A stretch of DNA of 64,000 nt, from NCBI GenBank assembly GCA_001687465.1, contig LVLI01000196.1, positions 146,787 to 210,786 of the forward strand, given 5' to 3'. Origin of the DNA: Halocafeteria seosinensis (lineage: Eukaryota; Sar; Bigyra; Bicosoecida). Below are positions 11,149 through 22,320 of this stretch, piece by piece; the stretch's first letter is position 1; each line of letters begins with the position of its first letter. A model generated the notes under the pieces. It worked only from the letters and a program-made list of their open reading frames with translations, searched no databases and had not been told where the DNA came from. Both the position numbers and the translations under genes were made by a program.

Positions 11149-13925
11149 ATGCCGCCTCGAGGAAGTGTGGAAACCGTGGTGGTCTTGGTGGATATTGGGC
11201 GCTCAATGGCCAAACAAGTGCCTAAAAATGCGCTGTCTGCGTCTGCTGGCAATTCTAGTGGGAATGCTGCCAATGGAGAAGGAAATACGCAGCCCGTTAC
11301 GGTGTTGGACTCGGCCAAACAAGCTGTGGAACTGTTTATTCAGCAGAAAGTAGGCTACACTTCACTCCGTTGTTGGATCTTTTTTTACTACGTGGAAGTG
11401 TGATTGACTTTATTGAGTTTTGGTGTTGGTTTTGCAGCTTTTGTTTAGTGAAAAAGATGAAATAGCAATTATCTTCTTTGGAGCTAAAGGTATGTCCCTA
11501 ACGAAACACGCCTGTCCTCACTACACGAAAAATATCAGCAACTTGTCTATGTCACGTCACAGAAACCAACAACGCGATGAACACGGAGATTGACGGATAC
11601 GAGAATATCTACGTGCATAGGAGCCTAGAAGTAGGAAACGTGGATGCCTTGAAAGACTTGCATAAAGTTGAGCCGTCCGAAGATAAAGATGGGGACGTGC
11701 TGGACGCTTTGGTGGTGGCGCTGGATATGCTTCGCAAGAACACCATGGATGGTAAGAAATGTACTCGGCGCGTTTTTCTCGTCACTGGTGGCGAATGCTT
11801 GGCCGAAGACGATGAACAAGCCGATGAGATTACTTCTCAATTCAATGCCATGGAAACGAAACTCGATGTAGTGTAAGTGATAGTCACAAAGAGTGGTTTG
11901 TTCCATCCTTATCGCTATCGTGGATGCTCTTGCAGCGGTGTAAATTATCAGGAGAAGAAAGAATGGCAACATTTGAATGAGGGTACCAAACTTGTATCAT
12001 CTATCGCTGAGAAAACTGGAGGGCATGTGCTTTCCGTCAATACGGCAATTGAAGTCATGAGCGCTTTCCGAACCAAGCAGGTCAACTCTGTTACTAAATT
12101 CCGAGGCAATCTCAGTCTTGGTGGTTTGGCCAATATACCAGTATGGGCGTATGCTCGAACCAGTGAAGCGAAACTACCGACTTTGAAGAAGGTCTCTACG
12201 GTAGGAACGGACTCTGGAGAAGTCAAGATGAACCGAACGTACCGGTAAGGAGCGTGAATCTCGCTGTTGATTTTCCCACCTTGCGAATGTATGAATGCAT
12301 CTCGTATTTATACGCTACAGTTCTGGTGAAACCCAAGATGAACTGGATGTGGACGATACGGTCAAAGCGCATCGGTTCGGAAAGGATTTATTCCCTGTGG
12401 ATAAAGTTAATGAGCTTAGTATGCAGTATACTTCGGAAAAATCATTTGATTTGATCGGTTTCACAAACAAGAAAAATGTCCCACGCCATCACTACTGTGA
12501 CACGGTAGATGCTATAATTCCACCCCCAGGAGACCAAGTAGGAGAATTTGGTGTTTCTGCGCTAGCCAATGCTTTGCAGGAGACTGGAAAAGTGGCCATT
12601 GTCAGATATATTAAGCGGAAAAATGCCCAGCCGCAACTAGGTGTATTGACACCGCAAATCGTGCGGGATGCATCTGAGTGTGAACAATTAGGTGAAGGGT
12701 ACCGTCCAGCCAATTTTGACTGTCTGCACTTTAATCGGTTACCGTTCGCTGAAGACTTGAGAGACTTTCCCTTCCATTCTTTCACAACCGATGAAAACTT
12801 TGAACCCTCGGAGGCGCAGCAAGAAGCGGCATCAAATCTCATTGATGACTTGGATCTTACCCGTGTACCGTCTGATGATGGAGTTGAACGGGAACTGCTA
12901 AACCCGGTGCATACTTTCAATCCTATACTGCAGCGGTTTTATCAGACCTTGCAAGCCCGTGCGTATAAGGATGACGCCCCTATTCCGCCTTTGCCTCCTG
13001 CAGTCGAAGAGTAAGTGTAGATAACGCGCATATATGAAACGTAAACACTTAAAATGGGAATTGTCACGTGTTCCCTCAGATATGTGAACCCTGACAAACG
13101 ACTATTTGCGAGGGCAGCAGATTCTATCGAACAATTTAAGAACCAATTTCCGCTGAAAGTGCCAGGTACGCTGGAGTATTTTGTTTCCCTGTATTGTCCT
13201 TAATGTTACCGATGATATGCTGTATACAGAATCTGGGAAAGGGAAGAAACGACAGTTTTGGGGAGACTACGATGAAATTCTCGTTGGCGAAACGGAGGAA
13301 ACCACTGAGAATGCCACCAACGCTGAACTTACTGCCAAGGAACCTGCAAAGAAGCGCACTAAAGGGGATGAAGGCGCTGAAAATGTAAGAGTCGTCAATG
13401 GCATCCTAAAATATGCTCCACATTCATGTTTGTCTTCGCTCAAGTGCAGGCTGGTGAAGAAATTGCCATCGGTGACGAAGACCCGGTTGAGGATTTCAAG
13501 AAGACCGTCGAGCGCAGGGACAAGGACCTGGTGGAGCCAGCAATGAAGGCTATGATTGCAAAGATTAAGTACGTAGCTATGGGACTCCGTTTTTCACGGG
13601 TGCCGTTGTATCATGTAATGTTGAATGCAGTACATTCGCGGCCCACCCGGACAAACACGACATTGCCATAGAGTGCCTCGAAGAACTCCGCGAGACGGCT
13701 ATAGAGCATCACGAGGAAGACACTTTTAACGAGTACCTTAAGGCATACAAGTCGCGCATTTATAAGCCCAAGACCGAAGAGGAGAAACCTACGGAGGGGG
13801 AACGAAAATTCTGGATGAAGATTCTCACCGAACGATGCACGTTGATCTCCCAGGAAGAAGGGCTCACAAATATTACCGATTCTCAAGCGGACAATTTCCT
13901 GCTGCCTCCCACACGAACCGACTAA
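11149..13925 (+). CDS. Ku80 (XRCC5-type) subunit of the Ku DNA-end-binding heterodimer
   Basis: Nine exons (11149-11349, 11438-11489, 11563-11872, 11936-12244, 12321-13010, 13080-13165, 13230-13384, 13450-13568, 13631-13925) give 738 residues, like human Ku80 (732). It opens with a von Willebrand-A-like strand, ETVVVLVDIGRSM. The Ku core includes GLANIPVWAYART and the DNA-ring part DLIGFTNKKNVPRH followed by EFGVSALANAL. After the C-terminal arm comes an acidic linker, then a helical block, AIECLEELRETAIE and ERKFWMKIL, that resembles the DNA-PKcs-binding domain of animal Ku80. Ku binds double-strand break ends for end joining and acts at telomeres. The extreme C-terminus lacks the human acidic tail motif. 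All eight introns are 62-88 nt. Confidence 0.92.
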
Positions 13926-14222
13926 TCAGGACTGTATGAAGTATTTATGTTTGTAATCTGCTTGGAAGTAGTGAATCACTCCTCGAATGTGAGTACCCAT
14001 CCATTCGTGGCCTATTCCGAAGCTAATGTTATACATGCTACGAAGTCTGTTATCATTACATGCCCTAAACCGTTGCTGCTCCATACACGCTCCGCGTGAA
14101 CATCCATAGAATCAGTGCTTCAAAGCCACAGCCTTTCGGATACATGCTGACTCTACTTGCTGTTACTCGGTGGAAGACATACGCTGCTTCGAAGTACTGT
14201 TTAGTGGGAAGGCCGTAGACCA

Positions 14223-15101
14223 CTAGCGTTCTTCGTTAGCCTTTTGAATCAGCACCATCATACCTAATGGAACCGTGCAAAAGATACCGACCGATACAAT
14301 TGCAAACAGTGTAATACCCCATAAGTCAAAGATGCCCAGTACAACAGAAGCATCACCCAAGACATAAATAAGCTTTCCGACCCATCCATGCCATCTGTGT
14401 ATGCGTCTACCGTCGCCCAACGCTGAATACTTTTGCATTCCAAACGATGCTTGAATAATAGTGGTTAGTAGCGTTGCAAACCCAATATAGGCATGCAAAG
14501 TATGCGGCCAAAGACTCTTCCCTCGCAGTAACTTGTTAATGACAATAGCCAACAATCCCCCACTGGCACATACTAATGCAGCTAAATTTAGTGTTCTGTG
14601 CCTTTCTCTTGCCTGTTCTCGTTTAATTGGATGAGCTGTAATGGCCGTGCCTGCGTCATCACCACATATCGCCCACGGATAAACCACGACCCCCGCCTCT
14701 CTTTCAGCACCAGGATCATGGATGGCACCGCCCGCATTCGGATGATGTGGAACTTGTGACCGCGTCGTAAGAAGAGCAGCGGTATCCCCTCTCTCGGAGT
14801 CTGTATTATCGTGTGTATCAGCTTCCTTCTGAGTCTCTATGAACGTGTCTCCTGTCTTGGCATCTTCATGGTATCTATGTTGTACGTATCTCATGAGAAA
14901 GGGCTGCAGGTAGGACCATATTGACCACGTCATGAGAACTCCATACGCTACCGTCATGAGCAGTGGGTGGAAGTCAAACAGGAGAGGCGCTCCTCGCTGC
15001 AAAGTTGCTATTATTACGGCTAATAGAGCCACTAGAGTGGATACAATAATAGCTTCCTGGAGCAAGCATAGCCGAAACAGCCATCGTACGAAGTCCTTCA
15101 T
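14223..15101 (-). CDS. Cytochrome b561-type transmembrane electron carrier
   Basis: Single exon, 292 residues. Hydrophobic segments at about 12-32 and 42-62 and four in the C-terminal half fit the six-helix b561 fold. Candidate haem-ligand histidines appear in conserved surroundings: FDFHPLLMTVAYG, RHRTLNL, LHAYIGFATLL and RIHRWHGWVGKLIY. Family members carry electrons from ascorbate across vesicle or plasma membranes and often reduce ferric iron. The loop after helix 2 (about residues 75-150) is long, hydrophilic and unlike the compact plant proteins; its role is unknown. No DOMON or reductase domain is attached. Confidence 0.85.
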   Translation of the reverse strand: MKDFVRWLFRLCLLQEAIIVSTLVALLAVIIATLQRGAPLLFDFHPLLMTVAYGVLMTWSIWSYLQPFLMRYVQHRYHEDAKTGDTFIETQKEADTHDNTDSERGDTAALLTTRSQVPHHPNAGGAIHDPGAEREAGVVVYPWAICGDDAGTAITAHPIKREQARERHRTLNLAALVCASGGLLAIVINKLLRGKSLWPHTLHAYIGFATLLTTIIQASFGMQKYSALGDGRRIHRWHGWVGKLIYVLGDASVVLGIFDLWGITLFAIVSVGIFCTVPLGMMVLIQKANEER

Positions 15102-15374
15102 AGTATCACCTTCAACCCATCCTAAAATTTACCACAATATACAGTGTACATTAGAGTCACTATACAACGAAACAGTGCTCTTGTTTATCATCTGGATGGC
15201 ATGAAAACAGCGTTCGAAAGGGACGGACTCATGATAAGTTGAAGTTTGGACACATTCGTCTGATTTCAAGCCCATTGTACAGTGTACTTGGGTAAATCCG
15301 GTATGATTGTCTATTCCTTTTTTTTTGTGTGTGTGTATATATTTTTGAGATCGTGTGACGCGTAGAAGTACACA

Positions 15375-16865
15375 ATGAGTTATAGCACGCAAGACAAGGT
15401 ATCGCTCGGAGTGGCGGCGGTCAGCTCCTTCATCAGCGCCTGCTTGGCGTACAGAAAGCACACTATGCAACGCCAGGCCGAAAGGTTGGAGCAATGTGAA
15501 GAGATATCTGTAGAGGATCTGTTATCCTCCACGTCCTCTCTTTCTGCAATAGGCAACAAGGGGAGTGCTGAGGGCGATAAATGTGAGCGCCTGCGGCGGG
15601 ACCGAACTCCTGTAGCTATCCGAGGAGAGGTTGTGTGCATGATGAAGAACACATCGGCCGACGTTGCTGGTATAGAGAGTTTATCAGGAGATAAAATGGC
15701 GGTGCGTAGGCGCATGCGGCGAGAAATCACTCAGAAAATACGAGGCATGGTATGTGAACGAGAAACAATTTTTGTACTTCAACAACTCCAACCTATCCTA
15801 TACGATATGCATCCTATATACACCATTGCCGTGTTGTGCTGACTGTATGCAGACCACACCTCTTCCAGGAGTTGTACTCACGCCTGTTACAGAGATTACG
15901 CTAAAAACCGATACAATTGATGAGGTAAGAACTGCAGAGACTGGGAGATCGGATGCACTTGCCGTACTGGATTGTAATGTATTTTGCAGGTGCCGAAATG
16001 GGGATTAAAATCCAGCGATGCAACAGCACAAAGAAAGGCTATTCGTGTACGAAGGGGCGATGCAGAGGAGTATGTTCGATCACACTTTTCGCACTCTCCT
16101 GCCACGTCAAGCAGCGAGCCGACGTCTATACAAAAGGGTGGTAGAGAACTTGAAGAAATTAAACCCAGCTCCGTTTTGGCTGCCCTTTCTTGGTCTATAC
16201 AAGGAGTATTTTCGAAAATGTTAGAGACAATAGACGAGGGGATCCCGGTAGGCTTAGCTGTTACCATTGTCGGCGGCGTCGGCAAGGTAAGCGCAGCTTG
16301 GTGAGACACATCCCAAGCCACGGAGATATCAACTGCTAAGGGTCTTTCTTTCTTATTGCAGGATAAAGAGGGACCCATAATCCAAGCACATCCTCATGTA
16401 GGCTTTTTTATGGTGGATGATTTTCGAACGTTGGCTGAGTACTATTCGAGTCGCTCAAACAGTAGTGCTGCTTGGTCTCGAAGATTTATGCTGCTAGGAT
16501 TAGGTTGCTTAGGATATCATCTCTACAAACGCCGTTATTATTATTTAAACTACGTTCGATATCTCATCGGCTTTGCTAGAGATCCTCCTAGCAATGTTGA
16601 CTGGGTTAGAAGTACACTACTGCCTGCTTCTACTGGAACTACTACACTGCGAACTGAAGATGACGAGGAGGCAGCCACTGAAGCCGAAGAGTGTGTTATA
16701 TGCAAAACTAATAAAAGAAAGGCGTTTTGTGTTCCTTGTGGTCACTTATGTGTGTGCAATGAGTGCGGCCTACGTTTGTTTGACAGAACGGTGAGTCGTC
16801 AATCCGCAGAGAAATGCCCGATGTGCCGAAATCAGCTTCAGGGTCTGAATCGAATATATCAATAG
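15375..16865 (+). CDS. MULAN/MAPL-like membrane RING E3 ligase (GIDE domain)
   Basis: Four exons (15375-15749, 15853-15924, 15990-16286, 16362-16865) give 415 residues. An N-terminal hydrophobic segment (about 11-26) is followed by a GIDE-type region ending GIPVGLAVTIVGGVGK and HPHVGFFMVDDFRTL, then a second membrane segment near FMLLGLGCLGYHLY. The C-terminal C3HC4 RING (about 358-407) has CVIC, CVPCGHLCVCNEC and CPMC. This order is that of human MULAN/MUL1 and plant SPL/DIAP-like proteins of mitochondrial or plastid outer membranes, with both ends in the cytosol. Which organelle applies here is not shown by the sequence. Its stop is 27 bp from the stop of the convergent RWD gene. Confidence 0.87.
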
Positions 16866-16892
16866 AATCTTGCAATGTCAGAAAGACAAAAT

Positions 16893-18780
16893 TTAGTCTT
16901 CCGTGAATTGAGAAGGTGTGTCCTCTGTTTGCTTTTGAGCAAATTCTTCCGAAAGTTCTAGGAAACTGGAAACCTCGTTCACTTCGCGATGCTTCTCTTG
17001 CTCTTTCGTCCACGCCTTTTCGAGCCTTTTCACGTTTGTTTCCCATCGACTATGGCACAGTCTTTCTGCGCAGTGCTGCAGTCATTGAGAACTTGAGTGA
17101 ATATAGGTATATCAAACGGTTTTGTGATAGTGCACATACTGGACAGTAATGTATGAATGGAGGAGATCGGATATGTTCATCCATCGGTTTAAGGAGAAAC
17201 CAGTGCCCGCACGCCATTCTAACCGGGTGCTTCGAGTGATTCAAGTCATCCGCATATTTCTTAGCTTTCTTTGGATCTTCGGGAAGTAACTGTTGGTCAG
17301 AAATCTGTGGCTCCGCAAAGCATTACATTTTCTTGAAGACATAGGGACAGACATTCACGGTATTCGTACTTTACATATTGCTTTGGGCAGATAAAACACA
17401 AAATCGTCCGCTAGAAAACGAACGGATAATGCAAGAGATCTCGTGGCGGTATTGGTTGGGCGAACAGCGAGTGCTCTTGCTTCAGCGACCAATTCTTCTT
17501 CGATTCGTTTTAGCCGCGCTTCTTCAGCTGCTTCTTCCTCCTGCAAGTATGAGACCATGGAATAACATGTCAACAACAATATCCACATAAGTTACGTTGA
17601 CAAACCTTGGTCAATTTCTTTAGTTGTCTCCGTACATGCTTCCGTTCTTTGGCTCCATGAGCGTATTCACCACCGCTCGACTGTTTCTTCTCAGTGGCAA
17701 ACTTCTTCAGCTGAGTTGTCTCATACAAAAATTTCACATCCTTCTTCAAGTCTCGCATGTGTTCAGAGGTAACATGCACCACATCTTCTGCCTTAGTCTT
17801 TACTTTGGCAGGTGCTTGATGAAGGCTTCCTTTGGATAACGCCACTTCAGCGCTATAGCCCGCTTCACACCTCTTTAGTATGTTCTCCAGTTGGAGCGTG
17901 TACGACTTCGTTATTCTATCTGCAGATCAGCAGGCAACGAGGGTTGGAGCCTTAAGAACGCCGCCCTTGACACACTCTACTTACCTGGGAAGTTGGATTT
18001 GGGCACTTCAAACTGTGGAGCGACTTCAGGATATTCCTCGGGAATAGCAATGTTCAACTGGCACCCTCATGTAAAAAGAAAATATTCCAAGTTCTTGAGA
18101 TTATACAGCGGCGCATTCTCCACTTACAACAAGGAAGTAGTCATCCTGTTTTAGACGCACTTTCAGTGTTCCCCGTTCTTCGTCTGTTTTAACTTCCACT
18201 TTATCCTTGTCAATGTTCTTAATTTCCTTCACTTCTGTAATGCAATACAGGAGTTTGTTGGTGAGAACAATACTCCGGAGAGTGGTAGCGATCGCAGCAC
18301 ACTGATTTCCTGGCTTTGTTTGCTTCGCCTGCAGGGTGAATGAAGAACGGCATTCAATCCTAACCTCCATTCCAGTCCAGTCGGCGGCGTTAAGCAGCAA
18401 CATACCGTTTTCGCTGCCACGGAATTCAGTTTGTCGATCGCCATTTGAGGAAGAGTTTCACTAGAGACCTCTGCCAATACCGCTGTTTCCGGGAAAGCGT
18501 TGGGAAATATTAAGCGCAGGGTCAACTTCCTGTACGGTGTAGCAGCGAGATTCACCGTGATCAAGTTGATTGTACAGGTTCCCATACAGTGCTCCGGTAT
18601 GCTTGATTTCAAATTCTTAATTTCTTGCTGGCGAATATCACTCTCTTCATCACCAACATCTTCATCGTTGTCGTCTTCATGGCCACCCGGCTCTTCAGTG
18701 GGTAGAATTTCGCTTCTACCCTCACCACGGTCCTGGAATCCTTCACTAATTTCACAGGTATCGTTTGCTGCCGCTGCCAT
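16893..18780 (-). CDS. Tandem RWD-like protein with C-terminal zinc-finger-like domain
   Basis: Seven exons (18780-18406, 18328-18128, 18057-17985, 17919-17606, 17540-17370, 17304-17140, 17075-16893) join in phase to 493 residues. After an acidic N-terminus, residues about 48-125 look like an RWD domain (LTLRLIFPNAFPETAVLAEV). A second RWD-like unit contains DDYFLVLNIAIPEEYPEVAP, with the typical YP-x3-P turn. A charged, helical, Lys-rich middle part follows. The last two exons encode MACGHWFLLKPMDEHIRSPP and then YCPHCAERLCH, a Cys/His cluster like half of a RING. Families with double RWD folds include FANCL and kinetochore subunits; RWD plus RING often means an E3 ligase. I do not recognise the exact family, so a ubiquitin role is only an inference. 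Confidence 0.75.
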
Positions 18781-19262
18781 AGCAAAATGTTAGGAAAATG
18801 CGCTACCGCATCAACAATTCCACCCGTGAGGTTGAAGATCGACCATTCCTTTATTCACTACACGGCACCAGCGTTTACCCAAACGCAGTGCGCTGCTAGA
18901 TACAACATAGGAATGTGTTCATTCAACTGTATTATACAGTCTCTATCCCTTGGCGGGGGATACATCATGCATGACTGCACAAGTTGAAGTACGGAATATA
19001 CGACAAACAAAGGTGCGACTCCCTCGAGTCATTCCTTTGTATATGATGCTTATGGTAGCGTATTGTAGCATGCGTGGTGTAGTAGATATGTATGTCTTTA
19101 TTCGTGCGTTTCTCAATCAGAGTGTTGATGCCAACCACACACTCGTACAGAGGGGAGAAATCTGTTGACCGCAGCGCTTCTCCGCGAACAATCCCCGTAT
19201 TTGTTTGAACACGGAACTGCTCTTGTGGTGTGGGGAAGAGCAGCACACAGAGGAGGAGAAGG
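18781..19262. other. Divergent promoter region RWD gene / sulfurtransferase
   Basis: 482 bp between two genes that read away from each other. I see no coding frame or RNA gene in it. Confidence 0.45.
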
Positions 19263-20782
19263 ATGGTTTCCTCCATATCCACTCATAGGCTGTTGGAGTG
19301 GATCCGATCACCGGAGGATGCGTCACAGAAGGTGGTAGTGGTAGACATTCGGCCGCAAGCGGAGTACAATGGCTGGACTTCAGTGAAGGGACGGAGGGGG
19401 CATATACTTTCGGCTCGAAATTTGCCTTGCTCGTGGATTCTAGATAACGAATTCAAGCTGAATCGCTCTCTATCAGAAGTTGGAAATATCCTAAAGGACA
19501 AGAAAATCACGCGGGATAAGACGGTGGTTGTGTACGGAAGCTCAACAAGACATGAAGAGTGGAACGCCGTGATTAACCTTCTTTCCACACAACTCAGCTA
19601 TCTCTACATTTACAGTTACACGCCTGGAATCGAAAAGTGGGCAGAAAACAGTGATCTCCCCATGGAGCACCTGGTACGTAGGTAAAATTACACTCGCCTA
19701 TCACTCCCCTGCTTTTTACCGTGAATAGCAATGCAGCCAAATTACCAATGTCTGGTACCTTCTGAAGTTCTAAAGCAGCTAATAGAGACTGGTAATGCTC
19801 CCACATTTGGTGGGAAAAAGTGGAAGATATTCGAAGTGTCATGGAGAAGCTCTCATTATAGCACGGGCCACATACCAACCGCCCACTGCATGCACACGGA
19901 CAACTTGGAAGAGCCACCCATGTGGAACAAGAAACAAGACGATGTACTAGAGCGAGAGCTACTTGCTTTAGGTATAGCAAGTTACACTACTGTAATATTG
20001 TATGATCGGGAAAATCTGAGCGCCGCTAGGGCAGCGCTGATCATGCTCTATGCTGGTAGGTGATTAGCCTTTAAGGTGAAAATCTTCCTCTGGGCTCTCT
20101 CTTATTGACGCTTTATTATGCAGGAGTTAGAGATGTCAGAATTTTGGATGGAGGAATAAAACATTGGAGACAGCAAGGATATCCCCTGGAGACTGCACCG
20201 AATCCTTCTTGTCCCAAGCAATCTTTCGGAGTAAAAGTTCCACGCTGTCCAGAAATTATATGCGACAGATGGGAAGTGAAGCAACTCCTAGAGGACGGCG
20301 ATGCAAATTTAATAAGCATTCGGACATGGCAGGAATACATAGGGAAGACAAGTGGTTATTCGTACATCCGCGCTAAGGGATGTATTCCAGGGTCAGTGTG
20401 GGGTCATGGAGGATCCAGTACATACAGAATCGAACACTTTAGGAACCCGGATAACACATTCAGATCCTATAAGGAAATTCGAGACTTATGGGAGGATTGG
20501 GGAATTGAATCATGGCATAATAATTGCTTTTTCTGTGGAACAGGATGGAGAGCAGCGGAGGCGTTTTTTTCTGCGATGCTAATGGGCTGGGGCAGTATTA
20601 GCGTCTACGACGGAGGTTGGTTAGAGTGGAGCACGTACGAGGTTCATGAAGAGTATTTCCCAGGGGCCCGTAGGAAAGTTGAAAGGTCAACATGCGAAGA
20701 GGAAGTTAGACTTGAGGGCTCGAAGTTCCGGTGTGACCAGTTCACCGGGACGAGACCGATTCTACTGGCTGAGGAGATGTAG
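19263..20782 (+). CDS. Three-rhodanese-domain sulfurtransferase
   Basis: Three exons (19263-19673, 19737-20055, 20124-20782) give 462 residues. Three rhodanese repeats can be followed, beginning VVVVDIRPQAEY, then FEVSWRSSHYSTGHIPTAH, then ANLISIRTWQEYIG. Only the third keeps the catalytic cysteine loop, FFCGTGWRAAEA (C381), followed by VYDGGWLEW. The first has YGSSTRHEEW and the second YDRENLSAAR, so the first two are probably structural. The same three-domain arrangement occurs in thiosulfate sulfurtransferases of bacteria and some protists. It likely moves sulfur from thiosulfate or a related donor. The upstream GTG at 19230 is ignored in favour of the ATG at 19263. No clear targeting peptide is seen. 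Confidence 0.85.
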
Positions 20783-20856
20783 TTCGTACGAGATAAGACA
20801 ATAGCTACTAGTTTATTTGCACATGAGGACGACTGTATAGCCAACACACTCAGTGT

Positions 20857-21678
20857 TTATATATCATCCATTGGGCTTTTCCCCTGCATTTGTGCTTTCT
20901 GGCTCTTCTCCCATGCTTCAGCTATTGTGCGCTTCATATTATCATCACCCTCTTCGTACATTTGCTTCATCATATCCTGCACAGTAGAAGGCAATTCCAG
21001 TCAATGCTATCAATTTAGTGAAGAAACAACACACTCTGTGCCACTCACCATTATACCACCACTTGGATCTTCCTTTGAAATATTCGGTTTCTTCCTTTTC
21101 GACACAAGTTCTGTCCAGTGGTCCAAGGAATCTTTCTTTTTCAACATGACCGTCACTCTATCTTGTTTTACTTTGAACTTAGAGCTCTCTGGATCAATTT
21201 CATTTTCAAGGTTTTCCCTGTAGAGGCGATAGTTCCTCCCCTTCAGCCCGTAGACCTTTAAATCGAACGAATTGCTTGTGAACTCGCATTGGACGGCCTG
21301 GTCGTCATGTTCATAGAGAGATCCAACTCCTTCCATGTCTTCTGAGACATAGACGGATACAAATTTATCACTCTGGCCCCAACCAAATCGTGTAACAGCT
21401 TGGAAATACTTTCCACTAGAGGCAGCCTTGGCATCCCCGCTGCCACTTGAATTTCCACCAGTGGCGGATTCGGTCGACACAGCTGCAGGCTTTGGCTTTG
21501 ACACTTCGTCAATTTGTTTTTGGACCTGGACAGCGTTTCCTCGTTCTCGCTGGAGCTTGTTCAGATCATCCTTCAGCAGCTGGGTGACCTTATCCCGCGA
21601 ACATGAACCTATTAATCTCTGAAGCTCCTCAATGTCCTTGTCAATGTCCTCCAGGGATCGATGTTGACTTCCGTTCAT
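20857..21678 (-). CDS. CacyBP/SIP (calcyclin-binding, SGS-domain) protein
   Basis: Two exons (21678-21049, 20976-20857; 72-nt GTGAGT intron) give 249 residues, near the 228 of human CacyBP. The N-terminal helical hairpin (LEDIDKDIEELQRLIG) matches the SIAH-interacting part. A CS/p23-like domain follows (FGWGQSDKFVSVYVS, then VKQDRVTVMLKK). The second exon completes the SGS domain: MMKQMYEEGDDNMKRTIAEA is highly typical. In animals the protein bridges SIAH1 and SCF ubiquitin ligase components and binds S100 proteins and Hsp90 clients; here only the scaffold role can be assumed. The stop is 74 bp from that of the convergent sulfurtransferase gene. Confidence 0.93.
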
Positions 21679-22320
21679 TTTGTATCGTCGTTTCCTTGCC
21701 TCTCACACAATTGTTCTCCACCTGACAGTAGTCCTGTTGAACATAAGCGAACAGACAATGCGTAGGACGTCACGATTATAGGATCTTAATAATCTACACG
21801 ATACGTATGGGTAGAACATTCTTTCGTTCCTTAATCTATTTGTGAAGTTCCCTGTGGAACTCGCTGAATGATTGATACAAGCCCAAACTCCCACGAGTGC
21901 AAGTTGCCCTGTGCAAGCTCTACGATACAGAAAGGAAACGCATTAATTAGTGGTGAGCTCCCAAGTTACGGGCCACCGGTTGCCAGTAGGATAATGGGAG
22001 TGACTTCGAGGTAGCAAATGGAAGACACTTGCTAGTGGCCACTGCCCGTCCTGTGTGTCACAACACTACTGCCCAGCTGGGGGCAGTAGTGTACGACTGC
22101 GTCATACTTGCTCGCACGTTTACCGGTGGTCGCTCCGTAGATACAAGCACGGGAGATCTTTCGCTGTCGGTGCATATGCTACCTAGTGTCGTCCTACTTT
22201 CGGTACAGAAGTGTGTGGTTTTTCCACGCAGTTCCATGCCGTCGAGTGAATGTAACAGGGCAGCTGCGTCGCGCACGTTAGCTGGATTACGGTTGGTTAA
22301 CTATCCTCTCTTCGATAGAG
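21679..22320. other. Gene-free stretch
   Basis: 642 bp upstream of CacyBP and downstream of the chorismate-lyase-like gene, both on the minus strand. Short open frames at 22029-22352 have no recognisable sequence and overlap the end of the lyase-like gene. Confidence 0.45.
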
